Part shown: piece after piece, positions 50,813-61,274 of the stretch
Position numbering within the stretch: position 1 is the first letter of the stretch
How the letters are laid out: each line of letters opens with the position of its first letter
Assembly (NCBI GenBank): GCA_022606425.2
Contig: JAHDVF020000515.1
Span: forward strand, 1 to 64,000
DNA length: 64,000 nucleotides
Source of the DNA: Lepidostoma basale
Lineage: Eukaryota; Arthropoda; Insecta; Trichoptera; Lepidostomatidae
Direction: 5' to 3'
The notes under the pieces: generated by a model
What the model was told of the DNA's origin: nothing
Seen by the model: only the letters and a program-made list of their open reading frames with translations
The model's database searches: none
Program-made: the position numbers and the translations under genes

Positions 50813-51254
50813 AAGAAGAGGAATAAGAAGCTCTTTTTACGTAAGTAATTTTGATTTAAAAAACGGGTGAAAAATTACAAGCCATTTTAGGATCCCTGAA
50901 AAAATACAGCGCACGTTTTCCATTTTCTTTCTTCATCGCACTGTGGATTATCGTAAAACACATACAATCCATATTCCTATCTCACTTCGTTGCAGCAAAT
51001 TTGAATATAAGAGAAGAGGATGGTAATATATATATTTTTTTATTATCAAAACACTATTAAACCGTGAATTGCTGGTGTCTCTATCCAACACGGTGAACAT
51101 TTCGTTTAAAGAACGAGACACACACACGCCACAAGTTCTTTGATGTTTCATTTTTGAATCAATGAAACTCGATTAGCGCTGTCCCTTTCCGTCGCGTTTA
51201 AAACGTTTCGAGATCGAGTGAGATAAATGCCACGATTTAATGTTTTTCAAATAA
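50813..51254. other. unassigned segment
   Basis: No recognised element. Moderately GC-balanced at 51170-51230. Confidence 0.3.
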
Positions 51255-51988
51255 TACACGGTGTTTATAATGTCTAAAGATATGGAATTTGAAAAAGAAG
51301 AATGTTTGACGGATTGTGACATAAGTGCGAACGGTGAGAAATAAGAGCAAGTTACCGAATTTGTTTATCTGGGAAGCATGCTTACAAGAGATGGAAGAAC
51401 GGAGAAAGATATCGGAAGAAGGGTTGGAGCTGGAAACAAAATAAATGGTGCACTCAAAGTCATTACTGCAAATAGAAATATATCGACTGAAGCAAAGATG
51501 GCAGTGCACAATGGAGTTCTAGCCCCGACACTTATGTATGGAAGTGAATCTTGGAGTTGGCTGAAGAAGGATTAAATTATAATAAATGCCGAAGAAACAA
51601 GGTCACTAAGAATAATGTGCGGAAAAACAATGTATGATAGAATATCTAATGATGAAGTAAGAAATGAATGCGTGATAAATAAAATGAAGAAAGGGTCACT
51701 AAGATGGTTTGGACATATGGAACGAATGGATGAGGAAAGAATGGTTAATAAAATATATACAAGTAGTGTGAATGGGAAAAGAAATCGAGGAAGGCCAAGG
51801 AAGACATGGCCATGACCAAATTAATCAATTACTGAAAGGCGGCCATGTTCAAAGTAGGAACGAAGATGAGCGTGCATGTCACGATGTGTGAATGTAGAAG
51901 AGGCGCGAGAATTATGCCAGGATAGAACAATGTGGCGATCCATCCACTCTGCCTACCCCTCCGGGGAAACGGCGTGATGGTTAGTTAG
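51255..51988 (+). mobile_element. A2 RTE-like copy
   Basis: FEKEECLTDCDISANGEK then a stop, VTEFVYLGSMLTRDGRTEKD, KINGALKVITANRNISTEAK, MAVHNGVLAPTLMYGSESWS, a stop, MCGKTMYDRISNDEVRNE with a small loss, WFGHMERMDEERMVNKIYTS, RGRPRKTWP then frameshift; end YPSGETA and TTAG tail. Confidence 0.9.
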
Positions 51989-52019
51989 TTATAATACAAT
52001 ACTAAGGTAGTAACATTTA

Positions 52020-53275
52020 ATCTTAATAACTTATCCTTCTTTGTTGCTGTAGACCTGTGTGGTCTGTTCTCCAGAGGGTTGCCCCTCCTGTGAGGTGGAT
52101 CCCCAGATGTCCTTCCATACTTTAGGAGATCTTCCATGAGGACAATTCCTGCGAGGCTGATAATGTAGTGCAATATAGGGGAATTTGGTGGTGTCCATTC
52201 TTTGAACATGACCTACCAGTCCCTCCTTCGCTGTCTCCTTAATCTCATAATATACTAATCCTCACATTTCTCTCTTATTCTGGTGTTCCTATCTTGATCT
52301 CTTAGTATCTTCTTTGGCACCATCCTCAGTGTCTTTATCTCGAAAGTCAAATCAAATCAAATCAAATCAAATCAGTTTATTTCATCAACAGACATTACAA
52401 AATTTATTGAGAACAGGTAAAATAATATATTATTATATATACTCGTATAGTATACTACCAGAAACGCATAAGAGATGGTTCAACATTAGGAAGACAGGAT
52501 ACTCTCCAGAATTAAGAGTATTTGCCTTCTGAACGTACTTTCACTAACATGAAAGACGTCGATCTCCGAGGAGACCGCGTTCAGCAGACTAATTGCTCTT
52601 CCCACCGGTGTCACCAGAGGCAGATTGGTTCTGGCGGCCGGTAGGTAAAACAATCTGTGCTGTCGCTGTCGGAGATATCTATCGGGGACAAAAAGCCGAA
52701 CACCCTCCAGTACGGCCGAGTTCTCGAAGTATCCCCTAATTAATCTAAAGAAATGGGTAATTAGATGTCCATCTCTTCGAAGCTGTAGAGAATTGGTTCC
52801 GAGCATTCCCAAAAGAAATGCCGTGGGATAGAGCCAAGGATAGCTACCATACTCCCTCATGTAGAGATACCTCAGAAATTTTTTCTGAACCCTCTCCAGC
52901 ATAATGGAATATCTCGCCTCGTGAGGACTCCATATCACAGAACCACTTTCGAGTCTTCAAAACCTGTTTGGTCCTGACTCTGTCTACCCTTACTTCAATG
53001 CCGTATGTTATTATTAGTCTTACGCATGCTTTATAACTTCTCATTTTGCTCTTTATGACCATGTCTTTTTTTTTCCATATAGATTTTAGAGCACCAGAGA
53101 TTGCACCTGCCTTGTTGACTTGGGCTTGTATTTCTTCACGTAGATCAGTTACTCCAACCAGATCTATGCCTAGATGTCTGAAGGTTGTGACCTGTTCTAT
53201 AGTTTGAATCTCTATAGCCATGTTACATGTTTTTGATGTATTAGTCATACTATTCGTTTTTTCCATAGATTATAT
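52020..53275 (-). mobile_element. D3 family copy split by G1
   Basis: Upstream part 53266-52944: NTSKTCNMAIEIQTIEQVTT, FRHLGIDLVGVTDLREEIQA, AISGALKSIWKKKDMVIKSK, ACVRLIITYGIEVRVDRVRT. Downstream part 52345-52020: EIKTLRMVPKKILRDQDRNT-like, MFKEWTPPNSPILHYIISLA frame and a GEQTTQVYSNKEG-like end. It contains FxxLGxDL, the post-RT region of an endonuclease-RT. Confidence 0.85.
52346..52943 (-). mobile_element. G1 insertion in D3, 150-codon intact frame
   Basis: Minus frame 52938-52486: MIWSPHEARYSIMLERVQKK, FLRYLYMREYGSYPWLYPTA, LLGMLGTNSLQLRRDGHLIT, PDRYLRQRQHRLFYLPAART, PVGRAISLLNAVSSEIDVFH. 3' UTR and five AATCA units (52349-52375). The best G1 copy here. Flanks CGAAAGT and TTCGAGT are at most an imperfect duplication. 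Confidence 0.92.
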
Positions 53276-53679
53276 TTTTTATCGAAAAAATATTCATATC
53301 GCTTCACAACAAAGATATTGTTTTATATATTAGCATCTTTTTCTTCTTCTTCCTGGCGCTATCCAAACTCATTGTCTGTGTTGACTGTTGGGGTCGGTTC
53401 TTCTTCTGGGTACGCCTTCACTCATGTTTTCTTTCATTTCTCTGCAAGGCGCTATTACACTGAATCATCCACGTGTTTCTAGTTGATGGTTGACGAGGAA
53501 GGTTCACAGAAAAATCTCTATTTACTGTTTGGTCTCCGTTTTATATGCCTGTACCATCTCATCTGCCTTTCTTCAAGCTTACTATTTATTTCAGTAACTC
53601 CCAGACTACCCCGAAAGCGTGAACTTTTTAATTTGTCTCTCAGCGATACCCCAGCGGACCACCTAATCGTTGCCCAGTG
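53276..53679. other. unassigned, possible GAA-tailed element on minus
   Basis: TTCTTCTTCTTCCTGGCGC at 53341-53360 looks like a minus-strand GAA tail. The adjoining sequence (CTGTACCATCTCATCTGCC) gives no recognisable protein. Confidence 0.35.
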
Positions 53680-53921
53680 ATCTCGTAGAGGAATGTGTGA
53701 ATACTCTGTGTATGATAGACTTTCGAATGAAAATATAAGAAGTAAATGCGGTGCGAATGATGATCAACAAAATATCAAACGTCGGTCACGTGAGGAGTCT
53801 AAGAAATCGACGTGCGTGCATGACACGATGTATGAGTGTCAGGACAGAACAGTGTGGCGGTCCATTATTTCTGCCTAGCCCTTTGGGCAGAAACGTTATG
53901 GCGAGTTAGTTAGTTAGTTTA
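53680..53921 (+). mobile_element. A1 3' copy with deletions
   Basis: RRGMCEYSVYDRLSNENIRS, KCGANDD, then NIKRRSREESKKSTCVHDTM in a shifted frame. Terminal hairpin is GCCC-TTT-GGGC, where the outer C-G pair has become G-C. TTAG tail 53905-53921. Confidence 0.85.
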
Positions 53922-54222
53922 ACTCTGATTGTCCTAGGTGAAGAAAGTCCTGGCTAGAAAACCTTCGAGGATGGTTCAGTTTCGGCACAAGATCGCTAAT
54001 TAGAGCTGCTTTTTCAAGGGTAGAAATAGCCAAGATACAGGAGAGAAACAGCAAGAAGAAGTGAACATGTTTATAAATACTTTCAAACTCGTATATGAGC
54101 TTCAAACGTAGTCACCCTTAGTTTGAGAATAGTTGTTTGGTCTGCAAATGAAGTCAGCATTACAATGGTTTAAAATACCATAAGTAGATCTAAAAACTCT
54201 CTTTCTATGCTTTATATTTCTT
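53922..54222. other. unassigned segment
   Basis: No element or gene recognised. Confidence 0.35.
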
Positions 54223-54880
54223 CTTCTTTTTCTTCTCCTTATAGACCTTTGGTCTGTTTCTGAAATCAGGCTGGCCTCTCTTGGGAGGTTGACTCCCATC
54301 TATCTCTCCATCTCTTCGGCGGTCTTCTGGGGGGACGGGAGCCGGCAGGATTTTGATGCGTCACAGCGTGTGGGATTCTGGTGGGATCCATCCTCTGCAC
54401 GTGCGCATTCCAGTATCATCTGCGTTGTCTGCCCCATCTTACGACATCCTCCACCTTGCAGATCTCACGGATAGTCGTGTTTCTCACCCTATCTGGAATA
54501 TTCCTTCCTGCTATCATCCTCAGGGTCCTCATATCTGCCACCCGTACTTTAGCCTTCGTTCTTGTGGTATCCGCTCTGGTCTCAATGCTTTATGTCAGAA
54601 TAGACCTTACGCAGGTTTATATATTCTGACCTTACTGTCAGTTATCATATACTTGTTTTTCCTTTGAAGCCTTGTTGACTTGTCCTATTATTTCAGTGAT
54701 AAGATCATTTTGACTGAGCAGATCCACTCTCAGATATCTAAACTTTGTAACCTGTTCCAGCATTCTGTCATTTAGGAATAACCTGCATCCTTAGGGTTCT
54801 TTTGAGAATGTCATGGTTTTTGTTCTCTCAACTGAGATCATCATATTGAAGTTGGCGGCCGATGTCTGAAATCTATTTAA
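54223..54880 (-). mobile_element. D family, longest copy
   Basis: Minus strand reads RFQTSAANFNMMISVERTKT, LEQVTKFRYLRVDLLSQNDL, ITEIIGQVNKAS, frameshift, TRADTTRTKAKVRVADMRTL, RMIAGRNIPDRVRNTTIREI, VEDVVRWGRQRR, YWNAHVQRMDPTRIPHAVTH, PPKRWRDRWES, GAA tail 54223-54241. About 650 bp, still short of the RT core. Confidence 0.87.
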
Positions 54881-55444
54881 AAGTTTATTTTAAAATGTAA
54901 TTTTTTTTGTATAAATGGAAAGCATCACTTACTTTCTGACACCCCTGTTCGCTATACTGAAGGCATGACGCTAGAATCACCATTTTGAATACATTATAAC
55001 CCGCGAACCCCGCGCGCCTTCCTCCCGCCGTGCCAGCCAGTAATAGGGCTGCACGCGTCCTGTTCTATTTTTAAAAACACCCGCCTTTTGAATTAAAAAA
55101 TGGAACGAAACGTCAAAGAGAACGAGCTGTCACTTTTTGAATCTAAAACTCCAATAGGAACATATCATTGGGTATATATTTTTTATTATTACAAGGGTGG
55201 TCAGTCTATACTTTAACCGGTTGGGGCGAACCGGTTTGTTGAACCTGAAATTTTTCACTACACTAAATAAAAAAAATACGCATCAGATAACTGACAATCT
55301 GCAAAAGCTTCTCAAGATGAATTGATCCTATAGGATGATGAAGAATATTATGCAGAATGATGATGTATAGTAGAATGACGAAAGTGGAAGCACTTAAGAA
55401 AAAATGAAGAGCTAATTAATAAAATAAAAATTAGTAGAAAAGAA
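54881..55444. other. unassigned, GC-rich island
   Basis: 55000-55075 is GC-rich (CCCCGCGCGCCTTCCTCCCG). ACCGGTT-GGGGCG-AACCGGT at about 55217-55236 is a 7-bp inverted pair. No gene recognised. Confidence 0.35.
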
Positions 55445-55620
55445 AGGAAACTAACAAACAAATTAACAACCATGCCGTCTTTCCGAAGACTTAGGCATTA
55501 ATAATTGACCGCCAAGCCCTTCTATCATTGATTTCTTTCGTTCCTCTGAATTCATACACCGTGCCATGCACTCACGTCGATTTCGCCGACTGCTCACTTG
55601 GTCGCATTTAAAAATTACTT
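55445..55620 (-). mobile_element. A fragment, old
   Basis: ACTAACAAACAAATTAACAACC tail-like, GCCGTCTTTCCGAAGAC, CATACACCGTGCCATGCACT; strongly diverged minus A. Confidence 0.65.
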
Positions 55621-55689
55621 TTTATGACCATGACATGTCTTTTCACTTCAACATACAGTGATATCTTCCACATTTTTAGCAGTATTTAA

Positions 55690-55765
55690 AAAATATAGTA
55701 TAACAAAGTCTGTTGTCTATAAGTTTTATTATACTTTATGTGAATGACATGTTTCACTAAAGCAT
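55690..55765 (-). repeat. family b fragment
   Basis: GTCTATAAGTTTTATTATAC, GTGAATGACATGTTTCACTA match the left arm of the palindromes. Confidence 0.55.
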
Positions 55766-56473
55766 TACCATTATTTCTTCATTCATTAATTCCAAACCAT
55801 CTTAATGATCCTTTCATTATTTTGTTCATAACACTTTCATTCGCACCGCATTCACTTTTGATTTTTTTTTTCGACACTATCAAACACAGATTTTCCACAC
55901 ATTCGTCAAATAGATCTCATTTCTACTGCATTTATTCTACTTTCATCTTTCTTTTGCCAGTTCCATACTTCGCTTGCTTACATAAGAGTCGGTACAAGAA
56001 CATCAAGATTTCAAATTTAATTGTCACACCTTATACATGGAAGCGAAGCATGGAACTGGCAAAAGAAGGATGAAAGTAGAATAAATGCAGTAGAAATAAG
56101 ATCTCTTAGACGAATGTGTGAATACTATGTGTATGATAGAGTGTCGAATGAAAATGTAATAAGTGAATGCGGTGCGAATGATGGTGTTATGAACAAAATA
56201 ATGAAAGGATCATTAAGATGGTTTGGACACACGGAAAGGATGAACGAAGAAAGAAAGGTAAAAAAGTATATGTTAACGATGTAAATGGAACTAGAAATAA
56301 AGGAAGACCGATCAAATTAATCAAATATTGAATGTCGGCCACGTGCATGACACGATGTATGAATTTTGAGGAAGCAAAAGAAATATGTCAGGAAAGAAAA
56401 GTGTGACAGTCCATTCTATTTGCATATGCCTTCGGAGAGACTGCGTGATGGTTAGTTCGTTAGTTAGTAAGTT
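55766..56473. mobile_element. two A1 pieces, head-to-head
   Basis: 55766-56006 is minus A1 (MRSI.RMCGKSVFDSV, VMNKIMKGSLRWFGI). 56027-56473 is plus A1: HGSEAWNWQKKDESRINAVE, IRSLRRMCEYYVYDRVSNEN, RWFGHTERMNEERKVKKY, frameshifts, TTAG tail. Both begin at the LMYGSEAWNW site. Confidence 0.82.
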
Positions 56474-56502
56474 ATTTTCTTTATTTAGTTATAAATTAGC
56501 GT

Positions 56503-56718
56503 GAATTCTACACCAGACCAAAGACAGTACAATCACATTGCCCTCGCCGGGAATCGAACATTCAATTTGAGTTTATTTTTCCTATAGTTTAGTTTGTCAC
56601 ATAAATTTTACACCAGACCAAAGACAGCGTGAAAATTACACTGCCATTGCCGGAAATCGTACCCAGGACCTTGGGTGTAGCAGTCAGAGTTCTTTCCACT
56701 CTGCCACAGAAGGTCGTC
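56503..56718 (-). mobile_element. two truncated SINE M copies in tandem
   Basis: 56503-56561 ends inside the B box (CGGGAATCGAAC); 56595-56718 has the full head (CCTTCTGTGGCAGAGTGGAA; GGGTACGATTTCCGGC). Both begin at the same GTAGAATTC/GTAAAATTT body position. Confidence 0.8.
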
Positions 56719-56815
56719 AATGTAGACGAGGCGTGAGAGTTGTCAGGATAGAATAGTGTGGCGGTCTATTCAATCTGTCTACGCCTTTGGAGAAACGGCG
56801 TGATGGTAGGATATG
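56719..56815 (+). mobile_element. A2 3' end
   Basis: NVDEA.ELSG.NSVAVYSICL frame; ends GGAGAAACGGCGTGATGGTA without the tandem tail. Confidence 0.75.
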
Positions 56816-57078
56816 TTTTTTATAAAGGATAAATAAAACCTAAACAGATATACATATTCTTAATACATAAATTTTTATTTTATTTTTTTGCCAAGTAAAA
56901 GTTGATCTATAAAAATGAAATAAAAAATAATGCGTTCATATTGCCACTATGGCTATAATAAAACACATACCGATATAATGGGGTGCATTATCATACTTAC
57001 AATTATATATATATTTTTTATTTCACTAATTTCCAACATTCAAGATTTTTAAAATATTATTATTTTATATTTAAATAC

Positions 57079-57362
57079 ATTGACAGCATTATCACTAAAG
57101 CGCTTGACATTGACATTGAAATAAAATGAGAACATTATTTTGCAACGATAATCTTAACTTGAAACTCCGACAAAGAATGATTAAATGTTATTCCTGTATA
57201 TGGTCTGTTCTACTATATGGCTGCGAAACCTGGACTCTGAAAGTGAATGTAATGAACCGGTCGGAAGCTTTTGAGATGTGGATATACCGCAGAATTCTCC
57301 GTATACCGTGGACCGATAGGGTCAGTAATGCAGACGTACCTACTACAGAGAGCCAATAGAGT
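57079..57362 (+). mobile_element. E family non-LTR fragment
   Basis: Upstream SIITKALDIDIEIK (57085-57125), then frame 57126-57359: FCNDNLNLKLRQRMIKCYSC, IWSVLLYGCETWTLKVNVMN, AFEMWIYRRILRIPWTDRVS, NADV. 3' part missing. Confidence 0.83.
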
Positions 57363-57379
57363 AATATATCAATTTTCCC

Positions 57380-57526
57380 TTTTAATTGACGTTCTGTTTT
57401 CTAGAAATTTTACCGTAATTTATAGGAATGACATGTTTTGCCTGTCTAAGGCATTATCAAATATGACATTTGATAATGCCTAAGAAAGACTAGAAACTAA
57501 AAAACAGACATTTCATTCGTATTAAA
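57380..57526. repeat. family b palindrome
   Basis: Centre is a perfect 13-bp inverted repeat with a 5-base loop: GGCATTATCAAAT (57450-57462) and ATTTGATAATGCC (57468-57480). Outer arms TTTTCTAGAAATTTTACCG and GACATTTCATTCGTATTAA are the usual family b ends. Confidence 0.8.
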
Positions 57527-57539
57527 TATATCGCCTTTC

Positions 57540-58057
57540 TTCTGAATAAAATATGGCAGTACATTATGGAGTTCTAGTTCCAACCCTTATGTATGGAAGT
57601 GCAGCTTGGAATTGGCAGAAGAAGAATGAAAATATAATTAATGGCATAGAAATTAGGTCACTAAGAAGAATGTGCAGAAAAACAATGTATGATAGAATAT
57701 CTAATGATGAAGTAAGTAAGGAATGTAAGGCGGATGAATGCGTCCTAAATAAAATATAGGAGTCACATAGATGGTATGGACATATGGCGCGAATGGATGA
57801 GGGAAGAATGGTTAAAAAGATATGCCATATACAAGTAGTGTGAATGGATAAAGAAATCGAGAAAAGTCAAGGAAGACATGACATGACCTAATTAATCAAT
57901 ATCTGAAAGGCGACCATGTTCGAAGTAGGAACAATCGACGAGCGTCCATGTCACGATGTGTGAATGTAGATGAGGCGCGAGAGTTATGTCGGGATAGAAC
58001 AGTGTGGCGGTCCATCCTTTCTATATATCCATACGGAGAAATGGCGCGATGGTTAGA
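57540..58057 (+). mobile_element. A2 RTE-like 3' copy
   Basis: MAVHYGVLVPTLMYGSAAWN, IRSLRRMCRKTMYDRISNDE, stop, RMDEGRMVKK, frameshifts, MSRCVNVDEARELCRDRTVW. End GGCGCGATGG, tail TTAGATAGGAAGTTA. Confidence 0.87.
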
Positions 58058-58082
58058 TAGGAAGTTATTTATTTCTCTTTTT

Positions 58083-58212
58083 CTTTTTTATACACTTTTT
58101 TTATACAACACTTACATTAAAAAATATAAAATTACATAGACATGTTTCGGACAACCAGACCTTCTTCAGTGATACATATTATAAAGATACATTTTAAAAA
58201 TAATATACAATT
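58083..58212 (-). mobile_element. Penelope-like element 3' end
   Basis: Minus strand: TCTTTATAATATGTATCA, CTGAAGA, stem GGTCTGGTTGTCC, GAAACATGTC, then AT-rich tail with TGTTGTATAAA. Stem I has diverged compared with 19686-19728. Confidence 0.78.
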
Positions 58213-58214
58213 TT

Positions 58215-58385
58215 AAGGATTAATTGTATCTCAATAGAGACGAAGATGCAAATTGTAAACAGAATATGGTGGTCGAGGCGTTTACAGGACTTATGACCGC
58301 GCACGCTTTATGTCTGACAAATTTTTGGAAGGTGTATATATGCTACAATGTAACACCTCACTTCACATTTTTTTAAGTAATTACA
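58215..58385 (+). repeat. J repeat, truncated
   Basis: TTAATTGTATCTCAATAGAG, GTTTACAGGACTTATGACC, then an internal deletion and CACTTCACATTTTTTTAAG. Confidence 0.75.
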
Positions 58386-58771
58386 ACACAAAGTATGGCG
58401 AACATAGAAGAAAGTTAGTTATTTATTTAAAATATAATTATGCGAATACGTTTTTTTTATCGTTTAATTTTTTTTTTCAAATTCGAAATACTGTTTGGGT
58501 AAGTACCCTATTTTGGTGGAGAAGTGACCCAGAAATAACCGCGTAAGATTAGCCTCCATGGCTCCATACAAAAAGTGCAAATGCCTGGAAAAAAGGCATT
58601 TTTTTACCACAATGGGTAAGTAGGCAGTTACATTGAATGTTGTTTCATTCGTTTTGAGTGCCGCCACTCGGAAAGGAGACCTGTTCAAATATTCATTTCT
58701 AAAAAAAAACTATTAAAATACATAACACTGTAATGATATCACAATTCTTACTATTGACTTTTTGAGAATCG
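58386..58771. other. unassigned, with a stem-loop before a T run
   Basis: AAATGCCT-ggaaaa-AGGCATTT (near 58580) is followed by T7, resembling an RNA 3' stem-loop. No A/B boxes or Sm site were identified, so it is not called as a gene. Confidence 0.35.
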
Positions 58772-59395
58772 TTACATCTGTTTCGCCAACTGATGTTGGC
58801 ATCGTCAGATGTTACAAAAAACTAGTCAAAACGTGAATAATAAAAATTGTTATGTCATAACAGTGTTATAAATTTGAGTGTCGCGATAGCTGTTTCGCCA
58901 GCTGATGTTGTCATCATCAGATGTTACAAACAACTAGTGAAAACGTGAATAATAAAAATTCTGATATCATAACAGTGTTATAAATTTGAGTGTCGCGACA
59001 GCTGTTTCGCCAACCGATGTTGGCAACGTCAGATGTTACAAACAGCTAGTCAAAAAGTGAATAGTAAAATTTGTGATATCATAACAATGTTAAAAAATTG
59101 AGTGTCGCTACAGCTGTTTCGCCAACTGATGTTGTCAACATCAGATGCTACAAACAACTAGTGAAAACGTGAATAATAAAAATTTTGATATCATAAGTGT
59201 TATAAATTTGAATGTCGCGACAGCTGTTTCGCCAACCGATGTTGGCATCGTCAGATGTTACAAACAACTAGTCAAAACGTGAATAATAAAAATTGTGATG
59301 TCGTAACCATGTTATAAATTTGAGTGTCGCGACAGCTGTTTCGTCAACCTATTTTGACATCATCAGGTGTTTCAATAATCTATCAACTGTTAAAA
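58772..59395 (-). repeat. W array: six tandem 112-bp units
   Basis: CTGTTTCGCC starts at 58778, 58890, 59002, 59114 and 59224 and CTGTTTCGTC at 59336, spacing 112 (once 110). On the minus strand each unit has CTGAYGA, one base, a GCCAAC/GTTGGC-type stem, GAAAC and AGCTGTC. Units 1, 3, 5 have GTTGGCA and AGTCAAAA; units 2, 4 have GTTGTCA and AGTGAAAA, so the true period may be a 224-bp dimer. Single copies lie at 42253, 43648 and 59893. Confidence 0.9.
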
Positions 59396-59511
59396 TAAAA
59401 TTTTCGTGATTTTTCAAACATTTATGTGTATTTGTTCCAATGTAAATTAGAAAAATGTATTGGATATAATTTTCACGAAAATTTAATTTTAACAGTTGAT
59501 AGTCGAAGCAA

Positions 59512-59880
59512 GGGCAGACACAGTAAGGACCAAACAAGTTTTGAGGACTTCCGAGATGAAGACACTGAGGACGATAACAGGCAAGACACTGAGAGATCAT
59601 GTGAGGAACACCAGAATAAGAGAGATACTCGTATATGAGTTTGAAGATATTATAAAATGAAGCATACAGAGAAAAGGGGACTGGTAGGTCATGTTCAAAG
59701 AATGGACACCACCAGACTCCCCTATGTTGCATTACATAATCAGCCTCATGGGACTCGTCCTCGTGAAAGACCTAATAAAGGAGGAAAGACAGCTGGGAAT
59801 CTACCTTACAGGAATGCAAAACGCTCTGGAGAACAAACCACATAGGTATGCAACAAGGAAGAATAAGAATAAGATAGATT
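59512..59880 (+). mobile_element. D3 family 3' copy
   Basis: VEARADTVRTKQVLRTSEMK, TLRTITGKTLRDHVRNTRIR, then frame changes: KRGLVGHVQRMDTTRLPYVA, HNQPHGTRPRERPNKGGKTA, EQTT. Ends GGAAGAATAAGAATAAGAT. Confidence 0.85.
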
Positions 59881-59984
59881 ATTGTACCTGATGATACCTG
59901 ATGATGTCAACAAAGGTTGGTAAGGTAGGACGAAACAGTTGTCGCGAAAAAAAAATATATATACGCAAATTGTGATCCATAAAC

Positions 59985-60052
59985 AAGTTAACATAAAGTT
60001 AACATCTGTCAAAACTGAGCATATTTGTAAACAATTTTATAATATATTAAAC
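59985..60052 (+). mobile_element. Penelope-like 3' region, left of an A3 insertion
   Basis: AACATCTGTCAAAACTGAGC and ACAATTTTATAATATATTAA match 19628-19670. Continues at 60591. Confidence 0.78.
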
Positions 60053-60590
60053 AAACCATCACGCCGTTTCCCCGCAGGGGTAGGCAGAGAGAATGGACCG
60101 CCACACTACTCTATCCTGGCAAACCTCTCTAGCTTCCTCCACATTCATACAACGAGTCATACACGCACGTCGATTCCTCCGACTTCTAGCATGACCAACC
60201 TTTAAAATTTGATTAATTTGGTCATGCCATGTTTTCCTCAGTCTGCCTCGACTTCGTACCCCATTTACATCATTAACGTATACTTTCTTAACCATTCTTT
60301 CTCCATCCATGCGTTCCATATGTCCGAACCAACTTCTTCCGCTCTACATTCCTTTCTTATATCAGCATTTGAGATTCTGTCGTATATCGTTCTACCACAC
60401 ATACGTCTTAGGGACCTCATCTCTACCGCATTTATTCCCCTCTCATCCTTCTTCTGCCCGTTCCATGCTTCGCTTCCATACATTAAGGTTGGGACCAGAA
60501 CTCCATTGTGAACGGCCGTTATCGCTTTCATTGATAAATTCTTGTTTCCAATAACTATTTTTAAAGCTCCATTCACTTTGTTACCATCTA
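60053..60590 (-). mobile_element. A3 RTE-like insertion
   Basis: ACAAACC tail, GCAGGGG hairpin; minus frames 60319-60059 (MERMDGERMVKKVYVNDVNG, RSRRNRRACMTRCMNVEEAR, SAYPCGETA) and 60642-60265 (GNKVNGALKIVIGNKNLSMK, MYGSEAWNGQKKDERGINAV, RMCGRTIYDRISNADIRKEC). A deletion at the KEC..EE/GSD junction shifts the frame. It splits the Penelope-like 3' region. Confidence 0.9.
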
Positions 60591-60725
60591 AAATTAAATA
60601 TCTATACAATATCCACCATATTAAATTTCTATACGATATCACTGAGGAAGGACTGGGTATTCCGAAACATGTTTGATATTTAATTTTAATTTGTTTAAAA
60701 ACTGAGTGTTGTATACAAACTATAT
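60591..60725 (+). mobile_element. Penelope-like 3' end
   Basis: Resumes with AT-rich sequence, the hammerhead-like motif (60636-60679) and TTTAATTTGTTTAAAAACTG. Confidence 0.78.
60636..60679 (+). ncRNA. hammerhead-ribozyme-like motif, second copy
   Basis: Stem I ATATCA (60636-60641)/TGATAT (60674-60679), core CTGAGGA (60642-60648), extra A, stem II GGA/TCC with a longer loop, GAAA (60664-60667), short stem III, triplet GTT (60671-60673). The same architecture as 19686-19728 with a mutated stem II. Confidence 0.55.
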
Positions 60726-61180
60726 AAAAATATATATATATATAATATATACAGTTTTTAATTTAACATTTTATAATCTTGAAATATCATAGTGTTTCGG
60801 CCAAAACAATGGACTATTTAATAAATTTGTAAGACTATATAGCCCAGGAAACTTGATTAATTAATAACCAATCAACGTCACACTTGTAAATCAGTTTCTA
60901 AATGCAATTTGAATAAAAATATGATATTTGCCACATAGAACCTTCTTGAATATGACGATTATTTTTTTTGTTCTTTGACCACAATGCTTTTTGTACCCAG
61001 TATGAAATTAACTGCAGTTAAATGATATATTGCAATGTACGTTATATGTGTAATTCAACCTGGTAGTTAATAATGTTATTGAGACGGTTTCAAGCCGTCA
61101 CTTGTTTTCTCTGCCGTATGGTCACACTCACACTTAGTACCTACTTCATAATATGGACTATCATTTGTACCTATTATTAA
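60726..61180. other. unassigned AT-rich segment
   Basis: (AT)n near 60730-60755. GTGTTTCGGCCAAAACAATG at 60791-60810 is the inverse of 42161-42180. GACGG...CCGTC stem near 61083. Confidence 0.4.
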
Positions 61181-61274
61181 ACTAACTAACTAACTAACCA
61201 TCACACTGTCTCGCCGAAGGGGTAGGCAGAATGAATGGACAGCCACACTTTTCTTTCCTGATATATTTTCTCTC
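61181..61274 (-). mobile_element. A1 3' end, split by C
   Basis: CTAA tail 61181-61198, CACACTGTCTCGCCGAAGGG end. Ends with TTTTCTCTC (61266-61274), repeated at 61982-61990 where A1 continues. Confidence 0.88.

Noticed and set aside
58580..58610. Small RNA gene ending in a stem-loop and T run
   Set aside because: No promoter boxes or known RNA motif were found; a single stem before T7 is weak evidence in AT-rich DNA.
58772..59395. CRISPR array
   Set aside because: Units are contiguous 112-bp repeats with no unique spacers, in an evidently eukaryotic sequence.
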